In this document: positions 15,191 to 24,629 of the stretch, one piece after another
How positions within the stretch are numbered: the stretch's first letter is position 1
Layout: the number at the start of each line of letters is the position of its first letter
NCBI RefSeq assembly: GCF_900105005.1
Contig: NZ_LT629748.1
Coordinates: 2,604,001 to 2,668,000 of the forward strand
Length of the DNA stretch: 64,000 nucleotides
Reading direction: 5' to 3'
Source: Halopseudomonas litoralis
GTDB taxonomy: Bacteria; Pseudomonadota; Gammaproteobacteria; Pseudomonadales; Pseudomonadaceae
Program-made: the position numbers and the translations under genes
The notes under the pieces: generated by a model
Seen by the model: only the letters and a program-made list of their open reading frames with translations
Told to the model about the DNA's origin: nothing
Database searches by the model: none

Positions 15191-15583
15191 TTAGCGCTTG
15201 GAGTACTGCGGACGCTTACGTGCTTTGCGCAGACCCACTTTCTTACGCTCAACTTCACGAGCATCACGAGTCACGAAGCCCGCCTTACGCAGCTCGCCAC
15301 GCAGGGTCTCGTCGTACTCCATCAGTGCACGAGTGATACCGTGACGAATGGCACCGGCCTGACCGGAAATACCGCCACCCTGAACGGTGACATACACATC
15401 GAACTTCTCGACGCTCTCGGTCAGCTCAAGCGGCTGGCGAACGACCATGCGAGCGGTTTCGCGACCAAAGAAGACATCGATGCTGCGATTGTTGATGGAG
15501 ATGTTGCCAGTACCCGGACGCAGAAAGACCCGAGCGGTGGCGGTTTTACGGCGGCCAGTGCCGTAGTTTTGTGTAACCGACAT
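15191..15583 (-). CDS. rpsI: 30S ribosomal protein S9
   Basis: S9 binds the 30S head, and its C-terminal tail contacts P-site tRNA. The 130-aa product begins [24 protein letters not shown] and ends in the diagnostic basic tail [16 protein letters not shown]. It lies 12 nt after rplM in the conserved L13-S9 operon. Confidence 0.98.
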   Translation of the reverse strand: MSVTQNYGTGRRKTATARVFLRPGTGNISINNRSIDVFFGRETARMVVRQPLELTESVEKFDVYVTVQGGGISGQAGAIRHGITRALMEYDETLRGELRKAGFVTRDAREVERKKVGLRKARKRPQYSKR

Positions 15584-15595
15584 AGTGAGCTCCTG

Positions 15596-16024
15596 TTAGA
15601 TCTTGAGGTCTTGGGGTTGCTGAGCAGCATGCGGATGAGCTGCACCTTTGTACACCTTCATCTTGCGATACATCGCACGACCCAGGGGATTCTTGGGCAG
15701 CATGCCCTTGACTGCCATCTCGATGATACGCTCAGGAGCACGGAGGTTGAGCTTCTCGAAATTGATCGACTTGATACCGCCCGGGAAACCGGAGTGGCTG
15801 TAGTAGATCTTGTCCTGTGCCTTGTTGCCGGTCACGTGGATTTTTTCAGCATTGACGATCACGATGTAATCGCCGGTATCCACGTGCGGTGTGTACTCAG
15901 GCTTGTGCTTACCGCGCAGGCGGGAAGCAACTTCGGTAGCCAGACGACCAAGGGTCAGACCAGTGGCATCTACTACGTACCAGTCGCGTTTTACTGTTTC
16001 CGGTTTGGCGCTGAAGGTTTTCAT
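15596..16024 (-). CDS. rplM: 50S ribosomal protein L13
   Basis: L13 is an early-assembly protein of the large subunit. The 142-aa product has [40 protein letters not shown] and [21 protein letters not shown], all family hallmarks. It is the first gene of the rplM-rpsI operon. In enterobacteria L13 represses its own leader; a short GCCTC/GAGGC element just before the start codon may be relevant but is not proof. Confidence 0.98.
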   Translation of the reverse strand: MKTFSAKPETVKRDWYVVDATGLTLGRLATEVASRLRGKHKPEYTPHVDTGDYIVIVNAEKIHVTGNKAQDKIYYSHSGFPGGIKSINFEKLNLRAPERIIEMAVKGMLPKNPLGRAMYRKMKVYKGAAHPHAAQQPQDLKI

Positions 16025-16065
16025 TAAATCCTAGCCTCAGAGGCCGCTCTATTTAAAGAGGGCGA

Positions 16066-16094
16066 ATCTTACAGAATGATATGTGTTTTTACAA
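16066..16094 (-). promoter_or_regulatory. Promoter of rplM-rpsI
   Basis: On the minus strand there is TTGTAA (16094-16089), a 17-nt spacer and TAAGAT (16071-16066), about 42 nt before the rplM start codon. The rest of the gap up to the aldo/keto reductase (16095-16337) shows no gene. Confidence 0.7.
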
Positions 16095-16337
16095 GCCAAC
16101 AAAGCCTAGACAGACACTCAGTGGGGGCTCTGTGGGTCTGGGTGGCATCTGCGCTGTAACAACAACGACAGGCTAGGCATCCTGTCGAAAGTGGCGGGCA
16201 TTATGCCAAGGTGGCTGAAAATTACAACCTTTATTTAGAGCGGCGCCCTCTCGGCGCGGGCTGATTTGAGGCAGACCCTGACATTATCCGTCACATGGCC
16301 AATAATGGCTGATCACTTCCTGATCAGGAGTTACAAG

Positions 16338-17378
16338 ATGCTATATCGCCCCCTCGGCCGCAGCCCTCTGAAAGTCAGCGCCCTGTGCCTCGGCACCATG
16401 ACGTGGGGAGAACAGAACACCCAGCGTGATGCCTTTGCGCAGATTGACCGGGCGCAGGATGCCGGCGTGAACTTCATTGATGCAGCCGAGATGTATCCCG
16501 TCCCGCCACGGGGCGAAACCTATGGCGCAACCGAACGCATCCTCGGCCAGTACCTGCATGAGCGCGGCGGTCGGGATCGCTGGATTCTGACCAGCAAGGT
16601 AGCTGGCCCAAACCGCGACATGCAGCATATCCGCGGCGGCCTTACGCGCTTCAACCGCGACCACATTACCGCCGCCCTTGACGCCAGCCTCGAACGCCTG
16701 CAGACCGATTACATCGACCTCTATCAGCTGCATTGGCCGGACCGCAATACCAACTTCTTCGGCAACCTCGGCTACCAGCACGACATGGATGAACAGATGA
16801 CGCCGATCGAGGACACTCTGAAAGTGCTCGACGACCTGGTGCGTGCAGGCAAGATCCGCCATATTGGCCTGTCCAACGAGACGCCCTGGGGTACCAGCCG
16901 CTTTCTGCAGTTGGCCGAAGCCCGCGGCTGGCCGCGGATCGTTTCAGTCCAGAACCCTTACAACCTGCTCAACCGCAGCTATGAAATCGGCATGGCGGAG
17001 ATATCCATTCGCGAACAGGTCGGGCTGCTGGCATACTCACCGCTGGCTTTCGGCACCCTGACCGGAAAGTACCTGAATGGTCTGCGTCCCGAAAAGGGCC
17101 GCCTGACATTATTCAGCCGGTTCAGCCGCTACACCAATCCGCAGGCACAGAAAGCCTGCGCGCGCTACGTGCAGCTAGCCCGCGACCATGGCATGGACCC
17201 AGCGCAGATGGCCCTGGCCTTTGTTACCCGGCAACCCTTTGTCACCAGCAACATCATCGGCGCCACCAACATGGACCAGCTGAACCGCAACCTCAGCAGC
17301 ATCAACATGGGCCTGACGGACAAGATCCTGGAAGCAATAGCAGATATTCACCGCAGCCAGCCGAACCCCGCACCCTGA
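16338..17378 (+). CDS. tas: NADP-dependent aldo/keto reductase, Tas family
   Basis: A 346-aa aldo/keto reductase with the (beta/alpha)8 fold. The catalytic tetrad is recognisable: Asp in FIDAAEMYP, Tyr in the same segment, Lys in WILTSKV and His in LYQLHWPDR. The length and MLYRPLGRSPLKVSALCLGTMTWGEQN start match E. coli Tas (346 aa), whose physiological substrate is unclear. ATG 16338 is preceded by CAGGAG at 7 nt. The gene is divergent from rplM and convergent with zapE. Confidence 0.9.
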   Translation: MLYRPLGRSPLKVSALCLGTMTWGEQNTQRDAFAQIDRAQDAGVNFIDAAEMYPVPPRGETYGATERILGQYLHERGGRDRWILTSKVAGPNRDMQHIRGGLTRFNRDHITAALDASLERLQTDYIDLYQLHWPDRNTNFFGNLGYQHDMDEQMTPIEDTLKVLDDLVRAGKIRHIGLSNETPWGTSRFLQLAEARGWPRIVSVQNPYNLLNRSYEIGMAEISIREQVGLLAYSPLAFGTLTGKYLNGLRPEKGRLTLFSRFSRYTNPQAQKACARYVQLARDHGMDPAQMALAFVTRQPFVTSNIIGATNMDQLNRNLSSINMGLTDKILEAIADIHRSQPNPAP

Positions 17379-17394
17379 CCTCCGCGCAAACGAC

Positions 17395-17421
17395 GGAGGG
17401 CAGCCGCAATGGCTGCCCTCC
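17395..17421. terminator. Hairpin between tas and zapE
   Basis: A perfect 11-bp inverted repeat (GGAGGGCAGCC / GGCTGCCCTCC, 5-nt loop) lies between the two convergent genes. There is no T run on either side, so intrinsic termination is plausible rather than certain. Confidence 0.55.
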
Positions 17422-17454
17422 CCTGGTCTCCTGGCCGACCCGATCAGCCGCTGA

Positions 17455-18549
17455 TCAGGGCTTGTGCGGTCGCGCAAGAAAGTCGTGCGACTGCATCTCC
17501 AGCAAACGGCTCAGGGTACGCTGGAACTCGAACTCCAACCGCCCACCGACATACAGATCCTTGAGCGCAACCTCGGCCGACACAATCAGCTTGACGTTGC
17601 GATCATAGAATTCGTCCACCAGGTTGATGAAGCGCCGTGCCATATCATCCTTGGACAGATTCATCTGCTCCACATTGGAGATCAGCACCGCCTGGAAGAT
17701 CTTCGCCAGGGCGATATAGTCGTTCTGACTGCGCGGGCCATCACACAGCTCGCGGAACTCGAACCAGGCGACGTTCTCGTACAGACGCACCGCTTTCACC
17801 GTCCGATTTTCGATATTCAGATCAGCATTCAGCTGCACGTGCTCCGGCTCCAGCACCAGGCTGTCGAAGCTGCGCTGCAGACTGGCATCCGCTTCCGCTC
17901 CCAGCGGCCAGTGATACAGATCGGCCTGCTCCAGCGCACGCAGACGGTAGTCCACTCCATTATCGACGTTGACCACCTCGGTATGCTCTTTCAGCAACGC
18001 AATGGCTGGCAGGAAGCGTGCTCGCTGCAAGCCGTCCTTGTACAGCCCATCCGGCACGATGTTGGACGTGGCGACCAGAATCACGCCGTTGGCGAACAGC
18101 TCCTCCATCAGCGTGCCGAGAATCATCGCATCGGTAATATCGGTGACGAAGAACTCGTCGAAACAGATCACCCGCGCCTCGTCGGCGAACGTGCGAGCGA
18201 TGAGCTTCAGCGGGTTCTTCTCGCCCTTGAGCTCACGCAACTCCTGATGCACGCGCTGCATGAAACGGTGGAAGTGCGTACGCACCTTGCGCTTGATCGG
18301 CAACGCATCGAAGAAGGTATCGACCAGGTAAGTCTTGCCGCGACCGACACCTCCCCAGAAGTACAGCCCCTTGACCGGCACACTGCGCTTGGGCCGAAAC
18401 TTGCCGAACAGGCCGACACTGCGCGGCGGCCCGGCTTCGAGAATATCGTCATACAGGCGCTGCAGGTGCTTTACCGCATTTTCCTGCGCAGGATCGTGGA
18501 AAAAGTCCGGACGCTTGAGGTCCGCCTGATAGCGTTCAAGAGGCGTCAT
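17455..18549 (-). CDS. zapE: ZapE, AFG1-like AAA ATPase of cell division
   Basis: ZapE is a peripheral inner-membrane ATPase that destabilises FtsZ polymers during constriction. The 364-aa product has Walker A GGVGRGKTYLVD (about residue 67), a Walker B region with ICFDEFFVTDITDAMILG, and sensor text ILVATSNIVPDGLYKDGLQRARFLP. MTPLERYQADLKRPDFFHD is the usual start. It lies between tas and the hydrolase gene; zapG follows on the other strand. Confidence 0.95.
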   Translation of the reverse strand: MTPLERYQADLKRPDFFHDPAQENAVKHLQRLYDDILEAGPPRSVGLFGKFRPKRSVPVKGLYFWGGVGRGKTYLVDTFFDALPIKRKVRTHFHRFMQRVHQELRELKGEKNPLKLIARTFADEARVICFDEFFVTDITDAMILGTLMEELFANGVILVATSNIVPDGLYKDGLQRARFLPAIALLKEHTEVVNVDNGVDYRLRALEQADLYHWPLGAEADASLQRSFDSLVLEPEHVQLNADLNIENRTVKAVRLYENVAWFEFRELCDGPRSQNDYIALAKIFQAVLISNVEQMNLSKDDMARRFINLVDEFYDRNVKLIVSAEVALKDLYVGGRLEFEFQRTLSRLLEMQSHDFLARPHKP

Positions 18550-18608
18550 GCTGGGGTCCAGTGAAAAACAGGGGCCCGTACTCTACCCGCCACGCGGTCA
18601 GTTGGCAA

Positions 18609-19241
18609 TCAATGCACCTCGCCCAGCGCCTTCTCGGTCGCGGCCTTCAGCTCCACCAACTTGCCGTGGAAAAAGTGGCTGGTATCGGCAAAACGCACCA
18701 CCTCGATACCCTGCTGCCCCTCCAGCAATTCGAACACCGACTGCGGCGCGACCACTTCATCTGCTTCGCCCATCATCACCACCGCAGCCCCTGGCAACGG
18801 CAGCAGGTCGGCGAATGGCATGCGCTCGACAGACGGCGCCACCAGTATCAACCGCGCCGGCCAATCCGCTTGAGCACGCGCCGCCGCTGCAGCCACATAC
18901 CCCCCGAAGGAAAAGCCCATCAGCCACAACGGCAGACCGGCGAACTCACTGGCAGCCCAATCGATGACTGTCTTGCAATCCTCGGTCTCACCGGCGCCAT
19001 CTGCATGCTCGCCTGCGCTCTGCCCGACACCGCGGAAGTTGAACCGTACGGTATTGGCGTTCAGATCCCGCGCGGCTCGCATCAGCGTCGAGACCACCTT
19101 GTTCTGCAGCGTGCCGCCATGCAGCGGATGTGGATGGCAGATGACCGCCACCGCGCGCGCATTTTCAGCACGCGTCACCACCACCTCAAGCGCACCTGCC
19201 GGGCCGTCGATCAACAATTTCTCTTCTGCATTTTGTTTCAT
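18609..19241 (-). CDS. Alpha/beta hydrolase (dienelactone-hydrolase-like)
   Basis: A 210-aa single-domain alpha/beta hydrolase. The oxyanion segment is CHPHPLHGGTLQNKVVSTL and the nucleophile elbow is GFSFGGYVAAAA; a late Asp (MMGEADEVVAPQ) and His (DTSHFFHGKLVEL) complete a plausible triad. The family is common near zapE/zapG in Pseudomonas, but its substrate is unknown. It ends about 60 nt before the zapE start and runs in the same direction. Confidence 0.88.
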   Translation of the reverse strand: MKQNAEEKLLIDGPAGALEVVVTRAENARAVAVICHPHPLHGGTLQNKVVSTLMRAARDLNANTVRFNFRGVGQSAGEHADGAGETEDCKTVIDWAASEFAGLPLWLMGFSFGGYVAAAAARAQADWPARLILVAPSVERMPFADLLPLPGAAVVMMGEADEVVAPQSVFELLEGQQGIEVVRFADTSHFFHGKLVELKAATEKALGEVH

Positions 19242-19402
19242 TCAGTTTTCTCCGTGACCGCTGTATTCCCACCCGCGTCGCATATCCTACACTGGAGCTT
19301 GTTGGTTCAGGCTCTAGCCTTGTCTGCGAAATGCCGTTACCGTAGCAACAGACCAAAGCGGCGCGTTTGCGTCGCATGTTTCAGATCAATGAGGGACCCA
19401 AG

Positions 19403-19858
19403 GTGGAAACAAGCGAAAATCTGTGGATTGCAGTAGCCATCGCCCTGGCTGTGGGCTTCATCGTGGGTATTATTGTAGCCCGGCTCGCGCCACGTATCAG
19501 TGGCGGACAATCATCCAACACTCAAACACAGCTGGAAAGCCTGCAGCTGCGCTTTGAAGAGTACCAACAGGAAGTGGCCAGCCACTTCAATACCACCGCC
19601 AACCTGGTAACGCGGCTGAATCGCAATTATCAGGACATCCAGGAACACCTGGGTCAGGCAGCCGTCGAGCTGGCCCCCGATGACATGACCCGTCAACGCC
19701 TGCTCGCAGCACTGGAACAGGACAACGATCCGGTTGCTTCATCCCGCGAACGCGTCGAGCCGGTATTCGATACCCTCGAGCCGCCCCGTGATTACGCGAC
19801 CAAATCCGAAGATGGCCCGGGCATGCTTTCGGAAGAGTTCGGTGTAAAACGCAAATAG
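19403..19858 (+). CDS. zapG: ZapG/YhcB, DUF1043 inner-membrane protein
   Basis: A 151-aa protein with one N-terminal transmembrane helix (LWIAVAIALAVGFIVGIIVARL) followed by a cytoplasmic coiled coil (LESLQLRFEEYQQEVASHFNTTANLVTRLNRNY) and an acidic, disordered tail. YhcB/ZapG links cell-envelope growth and division. GTG 19403 is preferred because GAGG lies 8 nt upstream and the protein then opens just before the helix; TTG 19367 and ATG 19376 are in frame but leave a poor N-terminus. Confidence 0.85.
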   Translation: METSENLWIAVAIALAVGFIVGIIVARLAPRISGGQSSNTQTQLESLQLRFEEYQQEVASHFNTTANLVTRLNRNYQDIQEHLGQAAVELAPDDMTRQRLLAALEQDNDPVASSRERVEPVFDTLEPPRDYATKSEDGPGMLSEEFGVKRK

Positions 19859-19901
19859 CCCCAGGCCTCCGCCGGCCCGGCGGAGCACAACGGACCTCTC
19901 C

Positions 19902-21038
19902 ATGCCGGAAGTAGCAGAGAACCGCTTTGTCAGCCGTTCACCGGATAATCCAGCTCACGTCGTCATTCGGGGTGACTGGATACTGGAGCATTATTCCGAA
20001 CTGCGTCGGCTGGTCAGGCAATTGCGCAGCGGTGACACCCGGTATGATGAGGCGGACCTGCAACAGGTCGGTAAACTGGATACGGCAGGAGGCCAACTGC
20101 TCACCGAACTGCTGGGCAGCGAGCTGATACAGGTGCTGGCCGATGACGCCAACGCGCTGCCTGAAGAGCGTCGAGTATTGCTGAGCCGGATCGCCGACAG
20201 CCTGGACAGCGAGCCCCGACCGCAGCTGCATGACGGTGCGCTGCTCCAATTGCTGGGCAACGTCGGCAAGCATACGCTGTCGCTTTATGATCATGTCCGC
20301 ACCTTGCTGGGCTTTGGCGGACTGACCCTGGCCGGCATGGTTGGCGGACTGCTGCGCCCTTCAACATGGCGAGTTACCTCGATTGTCGCGCAGATCGAAC
20401 AGATCGCCCTGAATGCCGTCGCCATTGTAGCCCTGCTGACTTTCATGGTCGGCGCGGTAATCGCATTTCTCGGGGCCACGGTATTGGCCGATTTTGGCGC
20501 AACCATCTATACCGTCGACCTGATTGCCTTTTCCTTTCTGCGCGAATTCGCCGTGCTGCTGACGGCAATTCTCATGGCCGGCCGCACCGCCAGCGCCTTC
20601 ACCGCGCAGATCGGCTCAATGAAAGCCAACGAGGAGATCGATGCCATTCGTACCCTCGGGCTTAACCCCTTGCATATTCTGGTGATCCCCCGGGTTATCG
20701 CCATGATGATCTCGCTGCCCGTGCTGACATTCATCGGCATGCTCTCGGGCATGCTCGGCGGGGCAGTGGTCTGCTCGCTGGCACTGGATATTTCTCCGAC
20801 CATGTTCCTCAGCATCCTGCAGCAGAATGTAGCGGTACAACATTTTTATCTGGGCATGGCCAAGGCCCCGCTGTTTGCCTTCCTGATCGCCATCATCGGC
20901 TGCATGGAAGGCTTCAAGGTCAGCGGCAGTGCCGAGTCGGTCGGCGAACACACCACATCTGCGGTCGTGCAGTCGATCTTCGTGGTGATTCTGATGGACG
21001 CTCTGGCAGCGCTGTTCTTCATGGAGATGAACTGGTGA
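19902..21038 (+). CDS. MCE-type ABC transporter permease with N-terminal STAS domain (MlaE family)
   Basis: The 378-aa protein combines an N-terminal STAS-like domain (about residues 15-110, HVVIRGDWILEHYSELRRLV, LDTAGGQLLTELL) with an MlaE-type permease domain (about 140-378, with five or so helices and the conserved FLREFAVLLTAILMAGRTASAFTAQIGSMK-like coupling segment). MlaE permeases move lipids between membranes with an MCE protein. It starts 43 nt after zapG and its stop overlaps the ATPase start. Confidence 0.9.
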   Translation: MPEVAENRFVSRSPDNPAHVVIRGDWILEHYSELRRLVRQLRSGDTRYDEADLQQVGKLDTAGGQLLTELLGSELIQVLADDANALPEERRVLLSRIADSLDSEPRPQLHDGALLQLLGNVGKHTLSLYDHVRTLLGFGGLTLAGMVGGLLRPSTWRVTSIVAQIEQIALNAVAIVALLTFMVGAVIAFLGATVLADFGATIYTVDLIAFSFLREFAVLLTAILMAGRTASAFTAQIGSMKANEEIDAIRTLGLNPLHILVIPRVIAMMISLPVLTFIGMLSGMLGGAVVCSLALDISPTMFLSILQQNVAVQHFYLGMAKAPLFAFLIAIIGCMEGFKVSGSAESVGEHTTSAVVQSIFVVILMDALAALFFMEMNW

Positions 21039-21844
21039 GCGAGCTCAGGCAAACACCGCTGGTGGAAATACGCGGCCTGGTCAATCGCTTCGGCAGCCAG
21101 ACCGTGCATGACAATCTGGATCTGGATATCCATCCCGGCGAGATTCTCGGCGTTGTCGGCGGGTCGGGCAGCGGCAAATCGGTCCTGCTGCGCTCCATCG
21201 TAGGCTTGCGCCGGCCTAATGCCGGCAGCGTCAGGGTATTCGGTGATGACCTGCAGCAACTGGATGAGCAACAGCGGTCGCAGATTGAGCGGCGTTTTGG
21301 TGTGCTGTTCCAGCGAGGGGCATTGTTTTCCTCGCTGACAGTAATCGAGAACGTCGCCCTGCCGCTGATCGAACATGCCGGGCTGAGTCGCGACGACGCC
21401 GAACATCTGGCCTGCATGAAGCTGGCACTGGCAGGTCTGCCGCGGGGCGCGGGTGATAAATTCCCCTCTGAACTGTCCGGCGGCATGGTCAAGCGCGCTG
21501 CGCTGGCCCGCGCCCTGGCGCTGGACCCGGACATTCTGTTTCTGGATGAACCCACTGCCGGGCTCGACCCGATCGGCGCGGCCGCCTTCGATCAATTGAT
21601 TCTGACTCTGCGTGACGCACTGGGGTTGAGCGTATTTCTCGTCACTCATGACCTGGACACGCTGTATGCCATCTGCGACCGAGTCGCCGTACTGGCGGAA
21701 AAACGCGTGCTGATAGCCGACAGCCTCGAACGTGTCGCCGCCGCGGACAACGACTGGATTCAGGAGTATTTCCACGGCCCACGGGGACGTGCCGCAGCCA
21801 CCGCCGCCAGCCCACACAACGACCAGCCGGAGCTAAACCGCTAA
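21035..21844 (+). CDS. MCE transporter ATP-binding protein (MlaF family)
   Basis: A 269-aa ABC ATPase with Walker A GGSGSGKSVLL, signature LSGGMVKRAALARAL, Walker B DILFLDEPTAGLDP and switch His in LVTHDLD. The GTG start (21035) overlaps the permease stop as GTGA. With the permease, MlaD-like and lipoprotein genes it forms one inner-membrane lipid transporter. Confidence 0.93.
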   Translation: MSELRQTPLVEIRGLVNRFGSQTVHDNLDLDIHPGEILGVVGGSGSGKSVLLRSIVGLRRPNAGSVRVFGDDLQQLDEQQRSQIERRFGVLFQRGALFSSLTVIENVALPLIEHAGLSRDDAEHLACMKLALAGLPRGAGDKFPSELSGGMVKRAALARALALDPDILFLDEPTAGLDPIGAAAFDQLILTLRDALGLSVFLVTHDLDTLYAICDRVAVLAEKRVLIADSLERVAAADNDWIQEYFHGPRGRAAATAASPHNDQPELNR

Positions 21845-22761
21845 TGGAAACACGCGCTCATCACGTTATCATTGGACTGTTCACGCTGCTGGCCGGGGCC
21901 GGTGCGATCTTCTTCGCCATCTGGATCAGCGACGCCAACACCAGCAAGGATTACCGACGCTACACCGTGGTATTCCGCGAGGCGGTGACCGGCCTGTCCC
22001 GCGGCAGCGCGGTACAGTACAGCGGCATCCCCGTGGGCGACATAACCGAACTGACGCTCGACCCGTCGGACCCGCGTCAGGTGCTGGCCCGCATCCGCGT
22101 AAGCGACAGCGCGCCGGTAACCAAAGACACCAAGGCCAGGCTGACCTTTACCGGCATCACCGGCAACTCGGTCATCGAACTGGTACCCGGCGATCCGCAA
22201 AGCCCACCGCTGGAAAGCACTGAAGGCAAGGCGCCGCGCATTTATTCCGTGCCTTCACCCATCTCCAGCCTGCTGGCCAACGGTGAAGACCTGATGACCA
22301 ACATCAACCAACTGGTGATCAGCGCACGCAATATGCTGTCGGACGAAAACGCCGACCGTATCGCCAGCACCCTGGAGTCCATCGAAACCGCCGCCGGCAG
22401 CCTGTCCAGCCAAGGCGATGACGTCAAGGCACTGGTGGGCGAACTGACCCTTGCCAGCCAGCAGGCCAGCGAACTGATGGGCAGCATCAACAGCCTGGTC
22501 AACGATCAGGGTAGTCAGACTCTGAACAGCGCAGAGCAGACCCTGGAATCCATCGCTCGCGCCAGCGAAACGCTGGAAAACATGCTGCAGGATAACAGCG
22601 AAGCCTTCACCAATGGCATGCAGGGACTGGGTCAATTGGAGCCCGCCATCAACGAGCTACGCGGCAGCCTGGGCGCTCTGCGCTCAATCACCCGCCGATT
22701 GGAAGACAACCCCGCGCGCTTCCTGATGGGCCGCGACACCTTCGAGGAATACGAGCCATGA
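21844..22761 (+). CDS. MlaD-family MCE protein
   Basis: A 305-aa periplasmic protein anchored by one N-terminal helix (HHVIIGLFTLLAGAGAIFFAIWI). The MCE domain spans about residues 38-115 (YTVVFREAVTGLSRGSAVQYSGIPVGDITELTLDP), and a long helical C-terminus follows that could form a channel or needle. MCE proteins bind lipids and oligomerise into hexamers. The start ATG shares a base with the preceding stop (TAATG), and the stop overlaps the lipoprotein gene. Confidence 0.93.
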   Translation: METRAHHVIIGLFTLLAGAGAIFFAIWISDANTSKDYRRYTVVFREAVTGLSRGSAVQYSGIPVGDITELTLDPSDPRQVLARIRVSDSAPVTKDTKARLTFTGITGNSVIELVPGDPQSPPLESTEGKAPRIYSVPSPISSLLANGEDLMTNINQLVISARNMLSDENADRIASTLESIETAAGSLSSQGDDVKALVGELTLASQQASELMGSINSLVNDQGSQTLNSAEQTLESIARASETLENMLQDNSEAFTNGMQGLGQLEPAINELRGSLGALRSITRRLEDNPARFLMGRDTFEEYEP

Positions 22762-23387
22762 TCCGCCTGAAATCCGCTGCGCTGCTCACCGCCCTTCTGA
22801 CCCTCAGCGCCTGCACCATACTTCCCGAATCCGAAGCCCTCAGCGTCTATCAGTTCCCCGCCCCGCCGACCGACATCGCCAGCGCCGGGGAGCGCCTGCC
22901 GATATCGCTGCGAGTCAATACACCCCAGGCCGGGTTCGCCTTCAGCGGGCCACGTATCATGGTAGTAACCCCGGGCAATCAGCTGCAGAGCTACAAAGGC
23001 GTACGCTGGAGCGATCCGTGCCCGCAGATATTGCGCGAGTACCTGGCGGTAGCCCTGCAGCGCTCCGGGACCATGGGCAACGTCACCACCGACGAGCATG
23101 CGCTATATGCGGACGTGCACCTGGACAGCAACCTGCGGCGCTTCCAACTGAATACCGATGGCACCTCGCGGGTAGTCATCGAACTGGATGCCCGCCTGGT
23201 CAATCCCGAAAGCCGACGTGTCTACCTGACCCGCAACTTCCTGATCGAGCAGCCGGTGAGCAACACCCGGATTGGCGGCGTGGTCGAGGGTTATGGCAAA
23301 GCGAGCGAGGCTCTGACCCGGGAGTTGGTGTCCTGGATAACCCAGCAGCTGGCCGCGATCTCGAACGAGCAGGCCGCCGGGCGATAA
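22758..23387 (+). CDS. ABC-type transport auxiliary lipoprotein (PqiC-like)
   Basis: A 209-aa lipoprotein whose signal peptide ends LLTLSACTIL. The family (DUF330/ABC-type transport auxiliary) places lipoproteins of the PqiC type in the outer membrane as the partner of MCE systems. Conserved text includes RIMVVTPGNQLQSYKGVRWSDPCPQILREYL. It is the last gene of the operon, joined to the MCE gene by an ATGA overlap. Confidence 0.88.
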   Translation: MIRLKSAALLTALLTLSACTILPESEALSVYQFPAPPTDIASAGERLPISLRVNTPQAGFAFSGPRIMVVTPGNQLQSYKGVRWSDPCPQILREYLAVALQRSGTMGNVTTDEHALYADVHLDSNLRRFQLNTDGTSRVVIELDARLVNPESRRVYLTRNFLIEQPVSNTRIGGVVEGYGKASEALTRELVSWITQQLAAISNEQAAGR

Positions 23388-23393
23388 TGCACC

Positions 23394-24302
23394 TCAGAGC
23401 AACAGCAGAAGCAGCAGCACCGGCAGCGTCAGCATGGCCAGCAACGTCTGCAGGGTAATGATCCCGGCCATCAGGTGCGCATCACCAGCATACTGGCGCG
23501 CCAACACGTATGCAGTCGGCGCACAGGGCAACGCAAAGAACAGCACCAGAATCGCGCTTTCCATCTGCGGCAGGCCCAGCAGCTGGGTGATTACCCAGGT
23601 CGAGGCCGGCACGATAGCCAGGCGCACCACGCAGCTGGCCAGCAGAGCGCGGGTTTCGCCTCGCAGATCCTGCGGCTGCAATGCCGCTCCCACGCAGAGC
23701 AGCCCCAACGGCAAACTGGCCGCTGCCAGCAAAGCCAGCAGATTGTCCACGCCACCGCCCAGCCGAACGCCGATCAGATTCGCCAGCACGCCGAACAAAC
23801 AGGCGAGAATCAGCGGGTTTTTCAGCAGATTGGTCAACTGCGCCATCCGATTCACCGTGCCATTGGCTGTCAAAGCATGTACGGACAGAATATTGACCAC
23901 CGGCACCGTGATGGCCAGCAACAGCGCAACCAGCGTCAACCCGTCAGTGCCGAACACCGCACCTACGGCGGCCAGCCCGATATAGGTATTGAACCTCAGG
24001 GTAGCCTGCACGAAAACACCGAAACGGGCCGCGGGCCAGCCGATGCGGTGGCGCAGCAATACAAGCGCCACCCAGACCACCCCGACGACCAGCCCGACAC
24101 ACAAAGCCATCTGCGCCAACGCCGGATCATTCAACGGCGCCGCTACAAGACTGCTGAACAGCAACGCCGGAAACAGCACAAAGTAGTTCAGCCGTTCGGC
24201 GCCCGGCCAGAATTCCATGTTCGGGAACCCCACGCGACGCAAGCCATAGCCCCCGAGGATAAGGGCGAACAACGGCCACAGCGAAGCAAGCAGATGCATC
24301 AT
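23394..24302 (-). CDS. AEC-family transporter (auxin efflux carrier fold)
   Basis: A 302-aa integral membrane protein of about ten helices, split into two five-helix halves by a short polar stretch. Conserved features are NYFVLFPALLFSSLVAAPL near the N-terminus and ALPCAPTAYVLARQYAGDAHLMAGIITLQTLLAMLTLPV near the C-terminus, typical of bacterial AEC permeases. Substrates in bacteria include malate and malonate, but nothing here identifies one. It ends 6 nt from the opposing MCE operon, and its start overlaps the small gene upstream. Confidence 0.9.
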   Translation of the reverse strand: MMHLLASLWPLFALILGGYGLRRVGFPNMEFWPGAERLNYFVLFPALLFSSLVAAPLNDPALAQMALCVGLVVGVVWVALVLLRHRIGWPAARFGVFVQATLRFNTYIGLAAVGAVFGTDGLTLVALLLAITVPVVNILSVHALTANGTVNRMAQLTNLLKNPLILACLFGVLANLIGVRLGGGVDNLLALLAAASLPLGLLCVGAALQPQDLRGETRALLASCVVRLAIVPASTWVITQLLGLPQMESAILVLFFALPCAPTAYVLARQYAGDAHLMAGIITLQTLLAMLTLPVLLLLLLL

Positions 24303-24514
24303 GGAGTGGCCGCTTCCCGAGGCTCTTTCGAGGATTGAGCCAGCACCCTGTCCGGCTCCCCTAGCAACAGCTCAGTGGGGAAATGGCGAGTCAGCCGCGT
24401 CAAATCAAATCCCATCATCAACAGCAGTGCGGTGACGTTGATCACAACCGGGAACGTAAGGGTGCCGCGCAACATGGCAAACGCCATGTTCGAACGGTTC
24501 GTTCTCTGGGACAT
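24299..24514 (-). CDS. Small hypothetical membrane protein overlapping the AEC gene
   Basis: A 71-aa reading frame beginning MSQRTNRSNMAFAMLRGTL, with one hydrophobic segment (about residues 15-35, TFPVVINVTALLLMMGFDL) and a polar, charged C-terminus. I do not recognise a family. It is supported by AGAGAG about 8 nt before the ATG and by an ATGA overlap with the AEC transporter start, which suggests translational coupling. It could be a small partner of the transporter. Confidence 0.55.
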   Translation of the reverse strand: MSQRTNRSNMAFAMLRGTLTFPVVINVTALLLMMGFDLTRLTRHFPTELLLGEPDRVLAQSSKEPREAATP

Positions 24515-24629
24515 CGTGACTCTCTTATCGTCTGTTTTTCAGCGCGCCAGCTTGCCAGTTTTCCGCTGCGCTTGTTGCTGCCGCGTCCCGTGCGCAGCAT
24601 CACGCAGGCGTCCATCAACAGATGATGAC

